DNA from: Pseudooceanicola sp. HF7
GTDB taxonomy: Bacteria; Pseudomonadota; Alphaproteobacteria; Rhodobacterales; Rhodobacteraceae
DNA: 64,000 bases
Direction of reading: 5' to 3'
Assembly: GCF_011806405.1 (NCBI RefSeq)
Contig: NZ_JAATOW010000004.1
Location: forward strand, 1-64,000
Part shown: in pieces, positions 17,864 through 27,748 of the stretch
How the letters are laid out: each line of letters starts with the position of its first letter
Position numbering within the stretch: position 1 is the stretch's first letter
Made by a program: the position numbers and the translations under genes
The notes under the pieces: model-generated
What the model saw: the letters and a program-made list of their open reading frames with translations, nothing else
What the model was told of the DNA's origin: nothing
Database searches by the model: none

Positions 17864-19222
17864 ATGAAACTTTGGTCCGCCTCCCGGACTCCGTCGCAGG
17901 AGACGATTTCCAACGATGAAGCCATCTGCCAGATGGTCGAGGCCACCCAGGCGGTCATTCATTTCAAGCCCGACGGCACCATCCTTCATGCCAATGCCAA
18001 CTTCCTTGAGGCGCTCGGCTACCGGCTGGAAGAGGTCGTCGGACAGCATCATTCGATGTTCGTCGATCACGAATTCCGCAACAGTGAACAATACCGTAAA
18101 TTCTGGGAAGACCTGCGGGCCGGCAAGTCTATCACCCGCCAGTTCCCGCGCATCCGCAAGTCTGGCGAGGTGATCTGGATCCAGGCCACCTATGCGGCGA
18201 TCCGCGATGCGGAGGGCCGGATCACCCGCGTGACCAAGATCGCCAGCGATGTGACCATGCGGCGACGCTGCATCGAACGGGTCTCCCAGGCGCTGGAAGC
18301 GCTGGCAGAGGGCAATCTGAACGACCGGGTGCCCATGTCCGGGATCGGGGATCTGGATGTCCTCGCCACGGCCTTCAACGACTCTGTCGACAAGCTGGCC
18401 AGCATGATCAGCCACGTCGGCTCTGTCGCCGGAACGATCGAAGCGGTCAGCGGCCAGATCACCGCAACCGCCAACAGCCTGTCCAAGCGGACAGAGACCC
18501 AGGCGGCCACGCTGGAGCAGACCGCCGCCGCGGTCGAGGAACTGACCGCCAACGCGCGCGCCGCCACGGATAACGCCCGAGAGGTGGGCGTGGATGCGGG
18601 CAATACCCGCGCCTCTGCAGATGGCAGCCGCCAGCTGGTCCAGGACGTGACAGAGGCGATGAAACGCATCGAGGGATCCTCTGACGCGATTTCGCAGATC
18701 ATCGCCGTCATCAACGAGATTGCCTTCCAGACCAACCTGCTGGCGCTCAACGCCGGGGTCGAGGCCGCCCGCGCGGGCGAGGCCGGGCGCGGCTTTGCCG
18801 TGGTGGCCACCGAAGTGCGCGCACTGGCCGCGCGCACGGCGGATTCCGCCAGCCAGGTGAAATCCCTGATCGAGCAAAGTACCAGCCACGTCGGCGAAGG
18901 GGTCAAGCTGGTGGACCGCACCAGCATGGAGCTGACGACGATCTTCGAAGGGGTCGGCAAGATCACCGACCGGATCGACGAGGTGGTGCGCGCCCTGGGC
19001 GAACAGACCACCACCCTGGGAGAGATCAACTCTGCCGTGAACCAGCTGGACCAGGTGACCCAGCGCAACGCCGCCATGGTGCTGGAATCCAATGATGCCA
19101 CGCAGGAGCTGTCGCACAACACCGCGACCCTGCGGGAAAGCATCGCCGTGTTCCGCACGGATCACGCCCGGGGCGACCAGGGCTGGTCCTCTGGCGGACG
19201 CTCAAGCGCACGATCCGCCTGA
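17864..19222 (+). CDS. Soluble PAS-domain methyl-accepting chemotaxis protein
   Basis: A 452-residue chemoreceptor without transmembrane segments. A PAS domain occupies roughly residues 20-130 ([32 protein letters not shown]), then a HAMP-like linker ([21 protein letters not shown], read as [11 protein letters not shown] then GIGDLDVL), then the signalling domain with the conserved hairpin tip [19 protein letters not shown] and [20 protein letters not shown]. The Gly in LNAGVEAAR replaces the more usual Ala. The start at 17864 has AAGGAG upstream; the frame is open further 5' but without a better site. It probably senses redox or oxygen in the cytoplasm. No che genes are nearby. Confidence 0.9.
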   Translation: MKLWSASRTPSQETISNDEAICQMVEATQAVIHFKPDGTILHANANFLEALGYRLEEVVGQHHSMFVDHEFRNSEQYRKFWEDLRAGKSITRQFPRIRKSGEVIWIQATYAAIRDAEGRITRVTKIASDVTMRRRCIERVSQALEALAEGNLNDRVPMSGIGDLDVLATAFNDSVDKLASMISHVGSVAGTIEAVSGQITATANSLSKRTETQAATLEQTAAAVEELTANARAATDNAREVGVDAGNTRASADGSRQLVQDVTEAMKRIEGSSDAISQIIAVINEIAFQTNLLALNAGVEAARAGEAGRGFAVVATEVRALAARTADSASQVKSLIEQSTSHVGEGVKLVDRTSMELTTIFEGVGKITDRIDEVVRALGEQTTTLGEINSAVNQLDQVTQRNAAMVLESNDATQELSHNTATLRESIAVFRTDHARGDQGWSSGGRSSARSA

Positions 19223-19346
19223 CCACGTCGGGGCAAGGCTCCGGCCGGCATGCCCTGTGATGTGGTCTCAGGGGGGGGGGTGAGCGCGGTCCAAACCGAT
19301 GCGCTCCAAGTCAGCGCAAAGACCAGACGAAGGGGCTGAAATGCGA

Positions 19347-19374
19347 ACACCCGGGCCCTTTCGGACCCGGGTGT
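19347..19374 (-). terminator. Stem-loop between the chemoreceptor gene and aspS
   Basis: A perfect 9-bp stem (19347-19355 with 19366-19374) and ten-base loop lie between convergent genes, 44 bases beyond the aspS stop. There is no long T-run, so termination strength is uncertain; it may serve either strand. Confidence 0.5.
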
Positions 19375-19417
19375 CAGCATTTACGGCGCCGGTGCGATAT
19401 TTACCGCACTGGTGCGA

Positions 19418-21199
19418 TCACTCCTGCGGGATGACCCGCAGGTTCAGCTCCATCAGCTGCTCGGGCAGCGGTTCGGAGGGCGCTGCCATCATCAGGTCTT
19501 CGGCGCGCTGGTTCATCGGGAACAGGATCACTTCGCGGATGTTCTGTTCTTCCGCCAGCAGCATGACGATACGGTCGATGCCCGCCGCGCAGCCACCGTG
19601 GGGCGGTGCGCCATACTGGAAGGCGTTGACCATGCCGCCGAAGCGCTTGATCACTTCATCCTTGCCGTAGCCGGCGATCTCGAAGGCCTTGAACATGATC
19701 TCTGGCTTGTGGTTCCGGATCGCGCCGGAGACCAGCTCATACCCGTTGCAGGCCAGGTCGTACTGGTAGCCCTTGACCTCAAGCGGGTCGCCCTCAAGCG
19801 CCTCCATGCCACCCTGGGGCATGGAGAAGGGGTTGTGTTCGAAGTCCAGCTTGCCGGTTTCCTCGTCCTTCTCGTAGATCGGGAAGTCCACGATCCACGC
19901 AAAGGCAAAGCGGTTCTTGTCGGTCAGCCCCAGCTCTTCGCCGATGACGTTACGGGCACGGCCCGCGACGGCTTCGAAGGACTTTGGCTTGCCCCCCAGG
20001 AAGAAGGCCGCGTCGCCGACGCCAAGGCCCAGTTGCTGGCGGATCGCCTCCGTGCGATCCGGGCCGATGTTCTTGGCCAGCGGGCCAGCCGCTTCCATTT
20101 CACCGTCCTTGTCGCGCCAGAAGATGTAGCCCATGCCGGGCAGACCCTCTTTCTGGGCGAAGGCGTTCATGCGGTCGCAGAACTTGCGCGAGCCGCCGGT
20201 GGGCGCGGGGATGGCGCGGATTTCCGTGCCGTCCTGCTCCAGCAACTTGGCGAAGATGGCGAAACCGGAGCCGGCGAAATGCTCGGACACGACCTGCATC
20301 TCGATCGGGTTGCGCAGGTCGGGCTTGTCGGAGCCGTACTTCAGCGCGGCGTCCTTGTAGGAGATCTGCGGCCAGCTTTCCGGCGCATCGACCGTCTTGC
20401 CGCCGCCGAATTCCTCGAAGATGCCGCCGATGACCGGGCTGATCGTGTCGAAGACATCCTGCTGCGTGACGAAGGACATCTCCATGTCGAGCTGGTAGAA
20501 ATCGGTGGGCGAGCGGTCCGCGCGCGGGTCTTCATCGCGGAAGCAGGGCGCGATCTGGAAATACTTGTCGAAGCCCGAGACCATCAGCAGCTGCTTGAAC
20601 TGCTGCGGCGCCTGGGGCAGCGCGTAGAACTTACCCGGGTGCAGGCGCGAGGGCACGAGGAAGTCGCGCGCGCCTTCAGGCGAAGAGGCCGTGATGATCG
20701 GGGTCTGGTATTCGCGGAAGGCCTTGTCCCACATCCGCTTGCGGATAGAGGCGACCACGTCCGAGCGCAGCGTCATATTGCGCTGCATCTGTTCACGGCG
20801 CAGGTCCAGGTAGCGGTAGCGCAGGCGGGTTTCTTCCGGGTATTCCTGATCGCCGAAGACCATCAGCGGCAGTTCCTTGGAAGCGCCGAGCACTTCGATA
20901 TCGCGCACGAAAACCTCGATCTCGCCGGTGGGCAGCTTGGCGTTCACCAGCTCCGCGTCGCGGGCCTTCACGGTGCCGTCGATACGGATGCACCATTCGG
21001 AGCGCACTTTTTCGACTTCGGCGAAAACCGGGCTGTCGGGGTCACAGAGCACCTGGGTGGTGCCGTAGTGGTCCCGCAGGTCGATGAAGAGGATACCACC
21101 GTGATCGCGCACCCGGTGCACCCAGCCGGAGAGGCGGACGGTATCGCCCACGTTGGCCTTGGTCAGGTCGGCGCAGGTGTGGCTGCGGTACTGGTGCAT
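19418..21199 (-). CDS. aspS: Aspartyl-tRNA synthetase, probably non-discriminating (AspS)
   Basis: A 593-residue bacterial-type class II aspartyl-tRNA synthetase, full length. It shows the OB-fold anticodon domain (residues about 15-100), motif 2 ([19 protein letters not shown]), the bacterial insertion domain, and motif 3 near the C-terminus ([15 protein letters not shown]). In the anticodon domain the sequence VRDHGG places His at residue 33; a His here is the known hallmark of non-discriminating enzymes that also charge tRNA-Asn, which need GatCAB to finish Asn-tRNA. Discriminating enzymes usually have Leu. It stands alone on the minus strand; a GAGGAAATGAAGAACC stretch provides the ribosome-binding site. 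Confidence 0.96.
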   Translation of the reverse strand: MHQYRSHTCADLTKANVGDTVRLSGWVHRVRDHGGILFIDLRDHYGTTQVLCDPDSPVFAEVEKVRSEWCIRIDGTVKARDAELVNAKLPTGEIEVFVRDIEVLGASKELPLMVFGDQEYPEETRLRYRYLDLRREQMQRNMTLRSDVVASIRKRMWDKAFREYQTPIITASSPEGARDFLVPSRLHPGKFYALPQAPQQFKQLLMVSGFDKYFQIAPCFRDEDPRADRSPTDFYQLDMEMSFVTQQDVFDTISPVIGGIFEEFGGGKTVDAPESWPQISYKDAALKYGSDKPDLRNPIEMQVVSEHFAGSGFAIFAKLLEQDGTEIRAIPAPTGGSRKFCDRMNAFAQKEGLPGMGYIFWRDKDGEMEAAGPLAKNIGPDRTEAIRQQLGLGVGDAAFFLGGKPKSFEAVAGRARNVIGEELGLTDKNRFAFAWIVDFPIYEKDEETGKLDFEHNPFSMPQGGMEALEGDPLEVKGYQYDLACNGYELVSGAIRNHKPEIMFKAFEIAGYGKDEVIKRFGGMVNAFQYGAPPHGGCAAGIDRIVMLLAEEQNIREVILFPMNQRAEDLMMAAPSEPLPEQLMELNLRVIPQE

Positions 21200-21740
21200 G
21201 GTTCTTCATTTCCTCTGGCATCGGGTCTGGGTGAGGCGCGCGGTGCCTCGGCTGAACCTGCGCCGGATCACATGGAGGTGGCCGAAAGTCAAGGGAGGCA
21301 GGCCCCACCTGCGCCACCTGCCCCGCAGGTCGCGGGGCCCGGGCGGAGGCTTCCGGCGCGCCCGGTGCGGCATTCGGCGGCCGGATCCGGGGGGCGCGAG
21401 GCCCCGGGGGCCACCCGCGGCGGGAGTCTCGGGCAGGCGACGGGGCGGTAGGAAAACGGCAGGGGTGGTTAACGCGGTCGGGCACATTTCGGGCCGGGAA
21501 TGGAGGTTGGAGGCGGGTTGGCCCGCCAAAACGCTGCAAATTTCCGCACAAATCGTTCAATATCAAGGCAGTCGTGCAGTGAAGCACAATCCGCTCTGCT
21601 CAGACGCGATTTACTTTTTGTTTAGATTTGGCATTCTGCAGTCACGCGAAAGCGCCGGGAAAGCGGATCCTGGCTGACGCAAACTTCCGCTTCCCCGTCT
21701 CTCGCGCAAGGAAAACATCCCGGTCGAGGGGAGACGACGC
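21200..21740. other. Intergenic region between aspS and cfa (divergent promoters)
   Basis: These 541 bases separate two divergent genes and must hold both promoters. The stretch 21605-21640 (TTTACTTTTTGTTTAGATTT) is clearly AT-rich against its surroundings and is the most likely cfa promoter zone. I recognised no gene, riboswitch or sigma-54 site. Confidence 0.45.
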
Positions 21741-22979
21741 ATGTGGGAAAGTCTGCTCAATAAATTCCTGGAACGCGCCATTCGCAAAGGCAGCCTCGTG
21801 GTGACCTTTGCCGATGGTTCGGCCAAACGCTACGGCGGCGGGCCCGGTGCGCCGGACGTGGAGGTCACGCTGCATGACCCCGAGCTGCCCAAGAAGATGA
21901 TCATGGATCTCGAGCTGGCGGTCTGCGAGGCCTACATGGACGAACGCCTGACCATCAAGGATGACGATCTTTACGGGCTGGTCAGCCTGGGCATCCTGAA
22001 CCTGCGCGGGGCCAGCAAGGCCTGGTGGCAGAGGCCCGTGGGCCTGGTGCGCCACGGCTTGCGCCGGCTGGCGCAGTTCAACCCGGTGGGCAAGGCACAG
22101 CAGAACGTGGCCCATCACTATGACCTGTCAGGTGCGCTCTACGATCTGTTCCTAGACGCGGACCGGCAGTATTCCTGCGCTTACTGGCCCAGCCTCGACA
22201 TGACCCTGGAAGAGGCCCAGGCGGCCAAGAAGGCCCATATCGCGCGCAAGCTGCGCATCGAGCCGGGCATGAAGGTGCTGGATATCGGCTGCGGCTGGGG
22301 CGGCATGGCCCTGACCCTGGCGCGGGATTACGGCGCGCAGGTGGTGGGCGTGACCCTGTCCAAGGAACAGCATGCTATCGCCGTGGAGCGGGTGAAAAGC
22401 GCCGGGCTGGAAGGCCAGGTCGACATCCGCCTGCAGGATTACCGCCACGTGGAGGAGCGCTTTGACAGGATCGTCTCTGTCGGCATGTTCGAACACGTGG
22501 GCGTGCCGCATTACCGCGAGTATTTCCGCCATGTGAAGCAGTTCCTGACAGAGGACGGGATCGCGCTGATCCACACCATCGGGCGCAGCGATCCGCCGGG
22601 CACCACCGCGGCCTTCATCACCAAGTACATCTTCCCGGGCGGCTATGTCCCCGCGATGTCCGAAGCCATGGCGGCGGTGGAGAAGGAACGGCTGGTGACC
22701 ACCGATGTGGAGGTCTGGCGGCTGCATTACGCGGAAACGCTCAAGCATTGGTATGACCGCTTCATGGAAAACGCCGACAAGGCCGAAGCGCTTTACGATG
22801 CGCGCTTCGTGCGGATGTGGCGGCTGTACCTGATCGCCAGCGAGATGACCTTCCGGCTGAATGACCAGGTGGTCTTCCAGTTCCAGCTGGCCCGGGACCA
22901 GGAGGCCGTGCCGCTGACCCGTGACTACCTCTATGAACAGCCGGTGATGGAGCAGGTCCACGCGACGGCGGCGCAGTAG
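21741..22979 (+). CDS. cfa: Cyclopropane-fatty-acyl-phospholipid synthase
   Basis: A 412-residue enzyme of the CFA synthase/mycolic acid methyltransferase family, which adds a methylene from S-adenosylmethionine to unsaturated acyl chains of membrane phospholipids. The SAM-binding motif VLDIGCGWGG is at about residues 179-188. Other conserved blocks are QNVAHHYDLSGALYDLFLD, QYSCAYW and SVGMFEHVG. The N-terminal 100 residues form the family's lipid-binding domain. Length is normal. A GAGGGGAGACG ribosome-binding site precedes the ATG. It is monocistronic as far as can be seen. Confidence 0.94.
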   Translation: MWESLLNKFLERAIRKGSLVVTFADGSAKRYGGGPGAPDVEVTLHDPELPKKMIMDLELAVCEAYMDERLTIKDDDLYGLVSLGILNLRGASKAWWQRPVGLVRHGLRRLAQFNPVGKAQQNVAHHYDLSGALYDLFLDADRQYSCAYWPSLDMTLEEAQAAKKAHIARKLRIEPGMKVLDIGCGWGGMALTLARDYGAQVVGVTLSKEQHAIAVERVKSAGLEGQVDIRLQDYRHVEERFDRIVSVGMFEHVGVPHYREYFRHVKQFLTEDGIALIHTIGRSDPPGTTAAFITKYIFPGGYVPAMSEAMAAVEKERLVTTDVEVWRLHYAETLKHWYDRFMENADKAEALYDARFVRMWRLYLIASEMTFRLNDQVVFQFQLARDQEAVPLTRDYLYEQPVMEQVHATAAQ

Positions 22980-23364
22980 CGCGGGATAAAGCGGGAGCGC
23001 CGGGGAGCGGCCTGGCTTTTGGTGGTGTTTGTTCGGGGGTGTCTTTCCGGGCAGCGGTGGCGCGGGTTGAGGGCGCCTCCGGCGGGAGTTTTTCGGCAAG
23101 AAGAAAGGGCAAGGGCGCGCGCAGGCTGCTGGCGGGGAGCGGCTGGCTGTGGCCGGGTTTCCGGGTGCGTTTCCTAGACGGGCGTGGCGCGCGGGTCCGG
23201 GGACGGGAGGCGCAGCCGACGATGGGCGCGGCCCCCTCGATGGGGGGCAAGGCCATTTCGCCGGGGTGGCTTGCCGAGGGTGCGGCGGGGCCGCTTGACA
23301 GCTTGGCGAAATCTGCGCCCCGGAGTGCGACGGAATGTGCGGCTGGGCGTTGCGCCATTGGGGG

Positions 23365-23392
23365 TTGAACCCCCGCGCGTCATGGCTATAAC
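23365..23392 (+). promoter_or_regulatory. Probable carB promoter
   Basis: TTGAAC at 23365-23370 and TATAAC at 23387-23392 are separated by 16 bases, giving a good sigma-70-type promoter with an expected start near 23399 and a leader of about 55 bases before carB. The rest of the 474-base gap between cfa and carB (22980-23453) is very GC-rich and shows no recognisable gene. Confidence 0.6.
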
Positions 23393-23453
23393 CGCGACAA
23401 TTTGCGCGGGGAGAGTCCTTTCCGCGTCGTTCGTCCCGCCAAGAGGTCCTGTC

Positions 23454-26400
23454 ATGCCAAAGAGAACCGATATCAATTCCATCATGATCATCGGAGCAGG
23501 TCCCATCGTCATCGGACAGGCTTGCGAATTCGACTATTCCGGTGCCCAGGCCTGCAAGGCGCTGCGCGAGGAAGGCTACCGGGTCATCCTGGTGAACTCG
23601 AACCCCGCGACCATCATGACCGATCCCGGGCTGGCCGATGCCACCTACATCGAGCCGATCACCCCAGAGATCGTCGCCAAGATCATCGAGAAGGAGCGCC
23701 CCGACGCGCTGCTGCCGACCATGGGCGGGCAGACCGGGCTGAACACCTCTCTCGCGCTGGATGACATGGGCGTGCTAGAGAAATTCGGTGTCGAGCTGAT
23801 CGGTGCGAACCGCCAGGCCATCGAGATGGCCGAGGACCGCAAGCTGTTCCGCGAGGCCATGGACCGGATCGGGCTGGAAAACCCCAAGGCCACCATCGTC
23901 ACCGCGCCGAAGAAGGCCGATGGCCGCTATGACATCAATGCCGGCCTGGCCGATGCCATGGACGCGCTGGAAGACATCGGTCTGCCGGCGATCATCCGCC
24001 CCGCCTTCACCCTGGGCGGCACCGGCGGCGGCGTGGCCTATAACCGGGACGATTACGAGTATTACTGCCGCTCGGGCATGGAAGCCTCGCCCATGGCGCA
24101 GATCCTGGTCGACGAGAGCCTGCTGGGCTGGAAGGAATACGAGATGGAGGTGGTCCGCGACAAGGCGGACAACGCGATCATCGTCTGCTCCATCGAGAAC
24201 GTGGACCCGATGGGCGTGCACACGGGCGATTCGATCACCGTGGCCCCTGCCCTGACGCTGACGGACAAGGAATACCAGGCCATGCGCTCGGCCTCGATCG
24301 CCGTGCTGCGCGAGATTGGCGTGGAGACCGGCGGGTCCAACGTGCAATGGGCCGTGAACCCCGAGGACGGCCGCATGGTCGTGATCGAGATGAACCCGCG
24401 GGTGTCGCGCTCTTCCGCGCTGGCTTCCAAGGCGACCGGTTTCCCGATTGCCAAGATCGCGGCCAAGCTGGCCGTGGGATACACGCTGGACGAGCTGGAC
24501 AACGACATCACCAAGGTGACGCCGGCCAGCTTCGAGCCGACCATCGACTACGTGGTCACCAAGATCCCGCGTTTCGCCTTCGAGAAGTTCCCCGGCTCCA
24601 AGCCCGAGCTTACCACCGCGATGAAGAGCGTGGGCGAGGTCATGGCGATTGGCCGGACCTTCCACGAGAGCCTTCAGAAGGCGCTGGCCAGCATGGAAAC
24701 CGGGCTGACGGGTCTGGATGAGATCGAGATCCCCGGTGCCGATGGCGGCGCGCCCGACGAGGCTGCGGTGATCAAGGCCCTGTCCCAGCAGACGCCGGAC
24801 CGGATCCGGGTCATTGCTCAGGCCATGCGTCACGGGCTGTCGGATGACCAGATCCAGGGCGCGACCTCCTTCGATCCCTGGTTCCTGTCGCGCATCCGCG
24901 AGATCATCCAGGCCGAGGCAGAGGTCCGCGTCAACGGCCTGCCGGTGACCGAGGAAGGGCTGCGCCATCTCAAGATGCTAGGCTTCTCCGATGCCCGTCT
25001 GGCCGCGCTCTCCGCACGGGACGAGGACCAGGTGCGCCGGGCTCGCCACAACCTGGGTGTCACCGCCGTCTTCAAGCGGATCGACACCTGCGCGGCGGAG
25101 TTCGAGGCCCAGACCCCCTACATGTATTCCACCTACGAAGAGCCCATGATGGGCGAGGTGGAATGCGAAGCACGGCCCAGCGACAAGAAGAAGGTCGTGA
25201 TCCTGGGCGGCGGTCCGAACCGGATCGGCCAGGGGATCGAGTTCGACTATTGCTGCTGCCACGCCTGTTTCGCGCTGACCGAGGCGGGGTACGAGACCAT
25301 CATGGTCAACTGCAACCCCGAGACGGTCTCGACCGACTACGACACATCGGATCGCCTCTACTTCGAGCCGCTGACCTTCGAACACGTCATGGAGATCCTG
25401 CGGGTCGAGCAATCCAGCGGCACCCTGCACGGCGTGATCGTCCAGTTCGGCGGCCAGACCCCGCTGAAGCTGGCCAATGCGCTGGAAGAGGCCGGGATCC
25501 CGATCCTGGGCACCACGCCCGACGCCATCGACCTGGCCGAGGACCGCGAGCGGTTCCAGGACCTGGTCAACCGCCTGGGCCTGAAGCAGCCGCGCAACGG
25601 CATCGCCCACAGCGACGCGGAAGCGCTGGAAATCGCGCAGGAAATCGGCTTCCCGCTGGTGATCCGCCCGTCTTACGTACTGGGTGGCCGCGCCATGGAG
25701 ATCGTGCGCGAGATGGAGGGCCTGAAGCGCTACATCCGCGACGCCGTGGTCGTGTCCGGCGACAGCCCGGTCCTGCTGGACAGCTACCTCTCCGGCGCGA
25801 TCGAGGTCGACGTGGATGCGCTTTGCGACGGTGAGGACGTCCACGTGGCCGGCATCATGCAGCACATCGAGGAAGCCGGCGTTCACTCGGGCGACTCGGC
25901 CTGTTCGCTGCCGCCCTTCTCCCTGTCCAAGGAGATCATCGCCGAGCTGAAGGTGCAGTCCCGCGCGCTGGCGCTGGAGCTGGGCGTCGTCGGCCTGATG
26001 AACGTGCAATACGCGGTCAAGAAGAACGCCGAGGGTGGCGACGACATCTACCTGATCGAGGTGAACCCGCGTGCATCGCGCACCGTGCCCTTCGTGGCCA
26101 AGGCCGTGCTGAGCCCCATCGCCTCCATCGCGGCGCGGATCATGGCGGGCGAGAAGCTGAGCGCCTTTGACCTGGTCGATCCGCAGATCGAGGGCTTCGC
26201 GGTCAAGGAAGCCGTGCTGCCCTTCGCCCGTTTCCCGGGCGTCGACACGATCCTGGGGCCGGAAATGCGCTCGACCGGTGAGGTCATGGGCTATGACAAG
26301 AGCTTCGCCCGGGCCTTCCTGAAGGCGCAACTGGGCGCCGGCACCCTGTTGCCGCGCGAAGGCCGCGTCTTTATCTCCATCCGGGACGAGGACAAGCACG

Positions 26401-26750
26401 ACGCGATGCTGGACGCCGCGCAGACCCTGACCGACCTGGGCTTTGAACTGGTGGCGACCAAGGGCACGGCGGCCTGGCTTGAGGCGGCGGGCCTGACCTG
26501 TGCGCTGGTCAACAAGGTCTACGAGGGCCGGCCGAACATCGTCGACCTGCTGAAGGACGATGCCATCGCGCTGGTGCTCAACACCACCGAGGGCGCGCAA
26601 TCGGTTTCCGACAGCCGGGCGATCCGCAACATCGCGCTCTATGACAAGATCCCCTACTTCACCACCGCTGCCGGCTCCATCGCCGCGGTGCAGGCCATGA
26701 AGGCCCGCGAGGAAGGCGATCTTGAGGTCGAGAGCCTGCAGGAAAGCTGA
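23454..26750 (+). CDS. carB: Carbamoyl-phosphate synthase large subunit (CarB)
   Basis: A 1098-residue large subunit. It contains the two homologous ATP-grasp halves: the first begins [20 protein letters not shown], the second [20 protein letters not shown] at about residue 580. A C-terminal MGS-like allosteric domain follows ([14 protein letters not shown], then [17 protein letters not shown]). It makes carbamoyl phosphate for arginine and pyrimidine synthesis. I chose ATG 23454, which opens MPKRTDINS as in other alphaproteobacteria and has AAGAGG upstream; the open frame extends upstream only through shadow sequence. The small subunit gene carA is not adjacent, which is common in this group. 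Confidence 0.97.
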   Translation: MPKRTDINSIMIIGAGPIVIGQACEFDYSGAQACKALREEGYRVILVNSNPATIMTDPGLADATYIEPITPEIVAKIIEKERPDALLPTMGGQTGLNTSLALDDMGVLEKFGVELIGANRQAIEMAEDRKLFREAMDRIGLENPKATIVTAPKKADGRYDINAGLADAMDALEDIGLPAIIRPAFTLGGTGGGVAYNRDDYEYYCRSGMEASPMAQILVDESLLGWKEYEMEVVRDKADNAIIVCSIENVDPMGVHTGDSITVAPALTLTDKEYQAMRSASIAVLREIGVETGGSNVQWAVNPEDGRMVVIEMNPRVSRSSALASKATGFPIAKIAAKLAVGYTLDELDNDITKVTPASFEPTIDYVVTKIPRFAFEKFPGSKPELTTAMKSVGEVMAIGRTFHESLQKALASMETGLTGLDEIEIPGADGGAPDEAAVIKALSQQTPDRIRVIAQAMRHGLSDDQIQGATSFDPWFLSRIREIIQAEAEVRVNGLPVTEEGLRHLKMLGFSDARLAALSARDEDQVRRARHNLGVTAVFKRIDTCAAEFEAQTPYMYSTYEEPMMGEVECEARPSDKKKVVILGGGPNRIGQGIEFDYCCCHACFALTEAGYETIMVNCNPETVSTDYDTSDRLYFEPLTFEHVMEILRVEQSSGTLHGVIVQFGGQTPLKLANALEEAGIPILGTTPDAIDLAEDRERFQDLVNRLGLKQPRNGIAHSDAEALEIAQEIGFPLVIRPSYVLGGRAMEIVREMEGLKRYIRDAVVVSGDSPVLLDSYLSGAIEVDVDALCDGEDVHVAGIMQHIEEAGVHSGDSACSLPPFSLSKEIIAELKVQSRALALELGVVGLMNVQYAVKKNAEGGDDIYLIEVNPRASRTVPFVAKAVLSPIASIAARIMAGEKLSAFDLVDPQIEGFAVKEAVLPFARFPGVDTILGPEMRSTGEVMGYDKSFARAFLKAQLGAGTLLPREGRVFISIRDEDKHDAMLDAAQTLTDLGFELVATKGTAAWLEAAGLTCALVNKVYEGRPNIVDLLKDDAIALVLNTTEGAQSVSDSRAIRNIALYDKIPYFTTAAGSIAAVQAMKAREEGDLEVESLQES

Positions 26751-26779
26751 GGCTGACGCCGCAGGCAAGCTTCTTTACA

Positions 26780-26810
26780 AGGAAGGGCGTCCCATCGGGG
26801 CGCCCTTCCT
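26780..26810 (+). terminator. Terminator-like hairpin after carB
   Basis: A long stem (26780-26789 with 26801-26810, extended inward by the TCCC/GGGG pairing to an ATC loop) starts 30 bases after the carB stop. The T-run is lacking, but the hairpin is very stable; it sits directly before the small lipoprotein gene. Confidence 0.6.
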
Positions 26811-26845
26811 GCATCTGAGTGCCTTCATCTGACGGAGCCCGCCCC

Positions 26846-26929
26846 ATGAACCTGTCCCTGCGCCTTGGCGCCCTGGCCCTGCTGATGACCCTGGCGGCAT
26901 GCGACGTCCCGCTGGTGCCCCTGATCTGA
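26846..26929 (+). CDS. Tiny predicted lipoprotein (27 residues)
   Basis: An ATG at 26846, preceded by CGGAG, opens a 27-codon frame ending at TGA 26927-26929. The product is a basic N-terminus, a hydrophobic core and the lipobox LAAC with Cys at residue 19, leaving an eight-residue mature tail (CDVPLVPLI counts nine with the Cys). This is a textbook type II signal peptide with almost nothing after it. Such minute lipoproteins exist (entericidin-like), but I cannot name a family. It lies between the carB hairpin and the next gene on the same strand. Confidence 0.6.
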   Translation: MNLSLRLGALALLMTLAACDVPLVPLI

Positions 26930-27163
26930 GCCTGCCGGACCTGCATCACGCGGGTTGAAAGCCGGGCGACCCGAGGCCCGAAATGCCCGCAAGAGCAGGC
27001 ACGGCGACCGCATCGAGCGGTCTTCGCGCCTTGGCGGCCCGGCCGCCTGCCCCGGCCCCACCGGCTGATCCTTGCCGGCACAGCCTAAGAACCTGAACAT
27101 CCCGGGGAACATCCCCCCGCCCCTCTTCGTTGGATATGCAACGCCACCGAAAAGGAGGATATC

Positions 27164-27646
27164 GTGAAAGATTCCAAAAACAGCACCGCCCATGATTTCT
27201 GGAAACGCCTGGATGATGTCACAGCCGGTATGCTGAAGACCGGCCCAGAGGACTTTGCCCCCATGGCGCCGCATGGCGACGAAGAGGAAAAGGCGATCTG
27301 GTTCATCACCGCCAAGGGCACCGCGGCCCACCAGGCGGCCATCGAAGGGATGTCGACCCATTTCGCCATCTGCGACCAGTCTGCCAAGCTTCATGCCGTC
27401 GTGAAGGGCAAGTTGCAGGAAGTGAGCGACCCCAAGAAGGTGGATGAGCTCTGGTCCCGCGTGACCGGCGCCTGGTTCGAAGGCGGGCGCGACGATCCCG
27501 ATGTGCGCCTGATCCGCCTGACGCCCTCCCAGGCAGAGGTCTGGCTGACCGATGGCGGCGCATCCTTCTTCTACGAGATCGCGCGCGCGAACATCCAGGA
27601 AGAGCACACGCCCGATGTGGGCACGCATGAGGTCGTCAACTTCTGA
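27164..27646 (+). CDS. Pyridoxamine 5'-phosphate oxidase-like (general stress protein 26 type) protein
   Basis: A 160-residue protein with a GTG start, chosen because AAAGGAGGATATC lies immediately upstream. The pattern of strands, WFITAKGTAAHQA, AIEGMSTHFAICDQSAK and WSRVTGAWFEGGRDDPDVRL matches the split-barrel flavin-binding family typified by general stress protein 26. Such proteins bind FMN, FAD or haem-like cofactors and often respond to oxidative stress; the actual substrate is unknown. It stands alone, converging with the serine hydrolase gene across a bidirectional terminator. Confidence 0.8.
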   Translation: MKDSKNSTAHDFWKRLDDVTAGMLKTGPEDFAPMAPHGDEEEKAIWFITAKGTAAHQAAIEGMSTHFAICDQSAKLHAVVKGKLQEVSDPKKVDELWSRVTGAWFEGGRDDPDVRLIRLTPSQAEVWLTDGGASFFYEIARANIQEEHTPDVGTHEVVNF

Positions 27647-27719
27647 GGCCTTGCTGCCGCCGCGTGACACCTATGTGATCCGCGCGGAACGCAGAACGAA
27701 AACCACTTACGGTCAAGAA

Positions 27720-27740
27720 GGGGGCGGGATCACCGCCCCC
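27720..27740. terminator. Bidirectional terminator
   Basis: An 8-bp GC stem (27720-27727 with 27733-27740) with a GATCA loop lies between convergent genes. It is followed by TTTCGC on the plus strand and by TTCTTG on the minus strand. Confidence 0.7.
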
Positions 27741-27748
27741 TTTCGCAT

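Noticed and set aside
19412-21451. 679-codon open frame antisense to aspS
   Set aside because: It mirrors the aspS codons; composition is typical of a shadow frame and there is no family match.
21600-21660. TGGCATTCTGCA resembling a sigma-54 promoter before cfa
   Set aside because: The spacing between the GG and GC elements is too short for a -24/-12 promoter.
23184-23453. Ninety-codon N-terminal extension of CarB
   Set aside because: The extension is Arg/Gly-rich with no family match, and it spans the likely promoter; the ATG at 23454 fits the family start.
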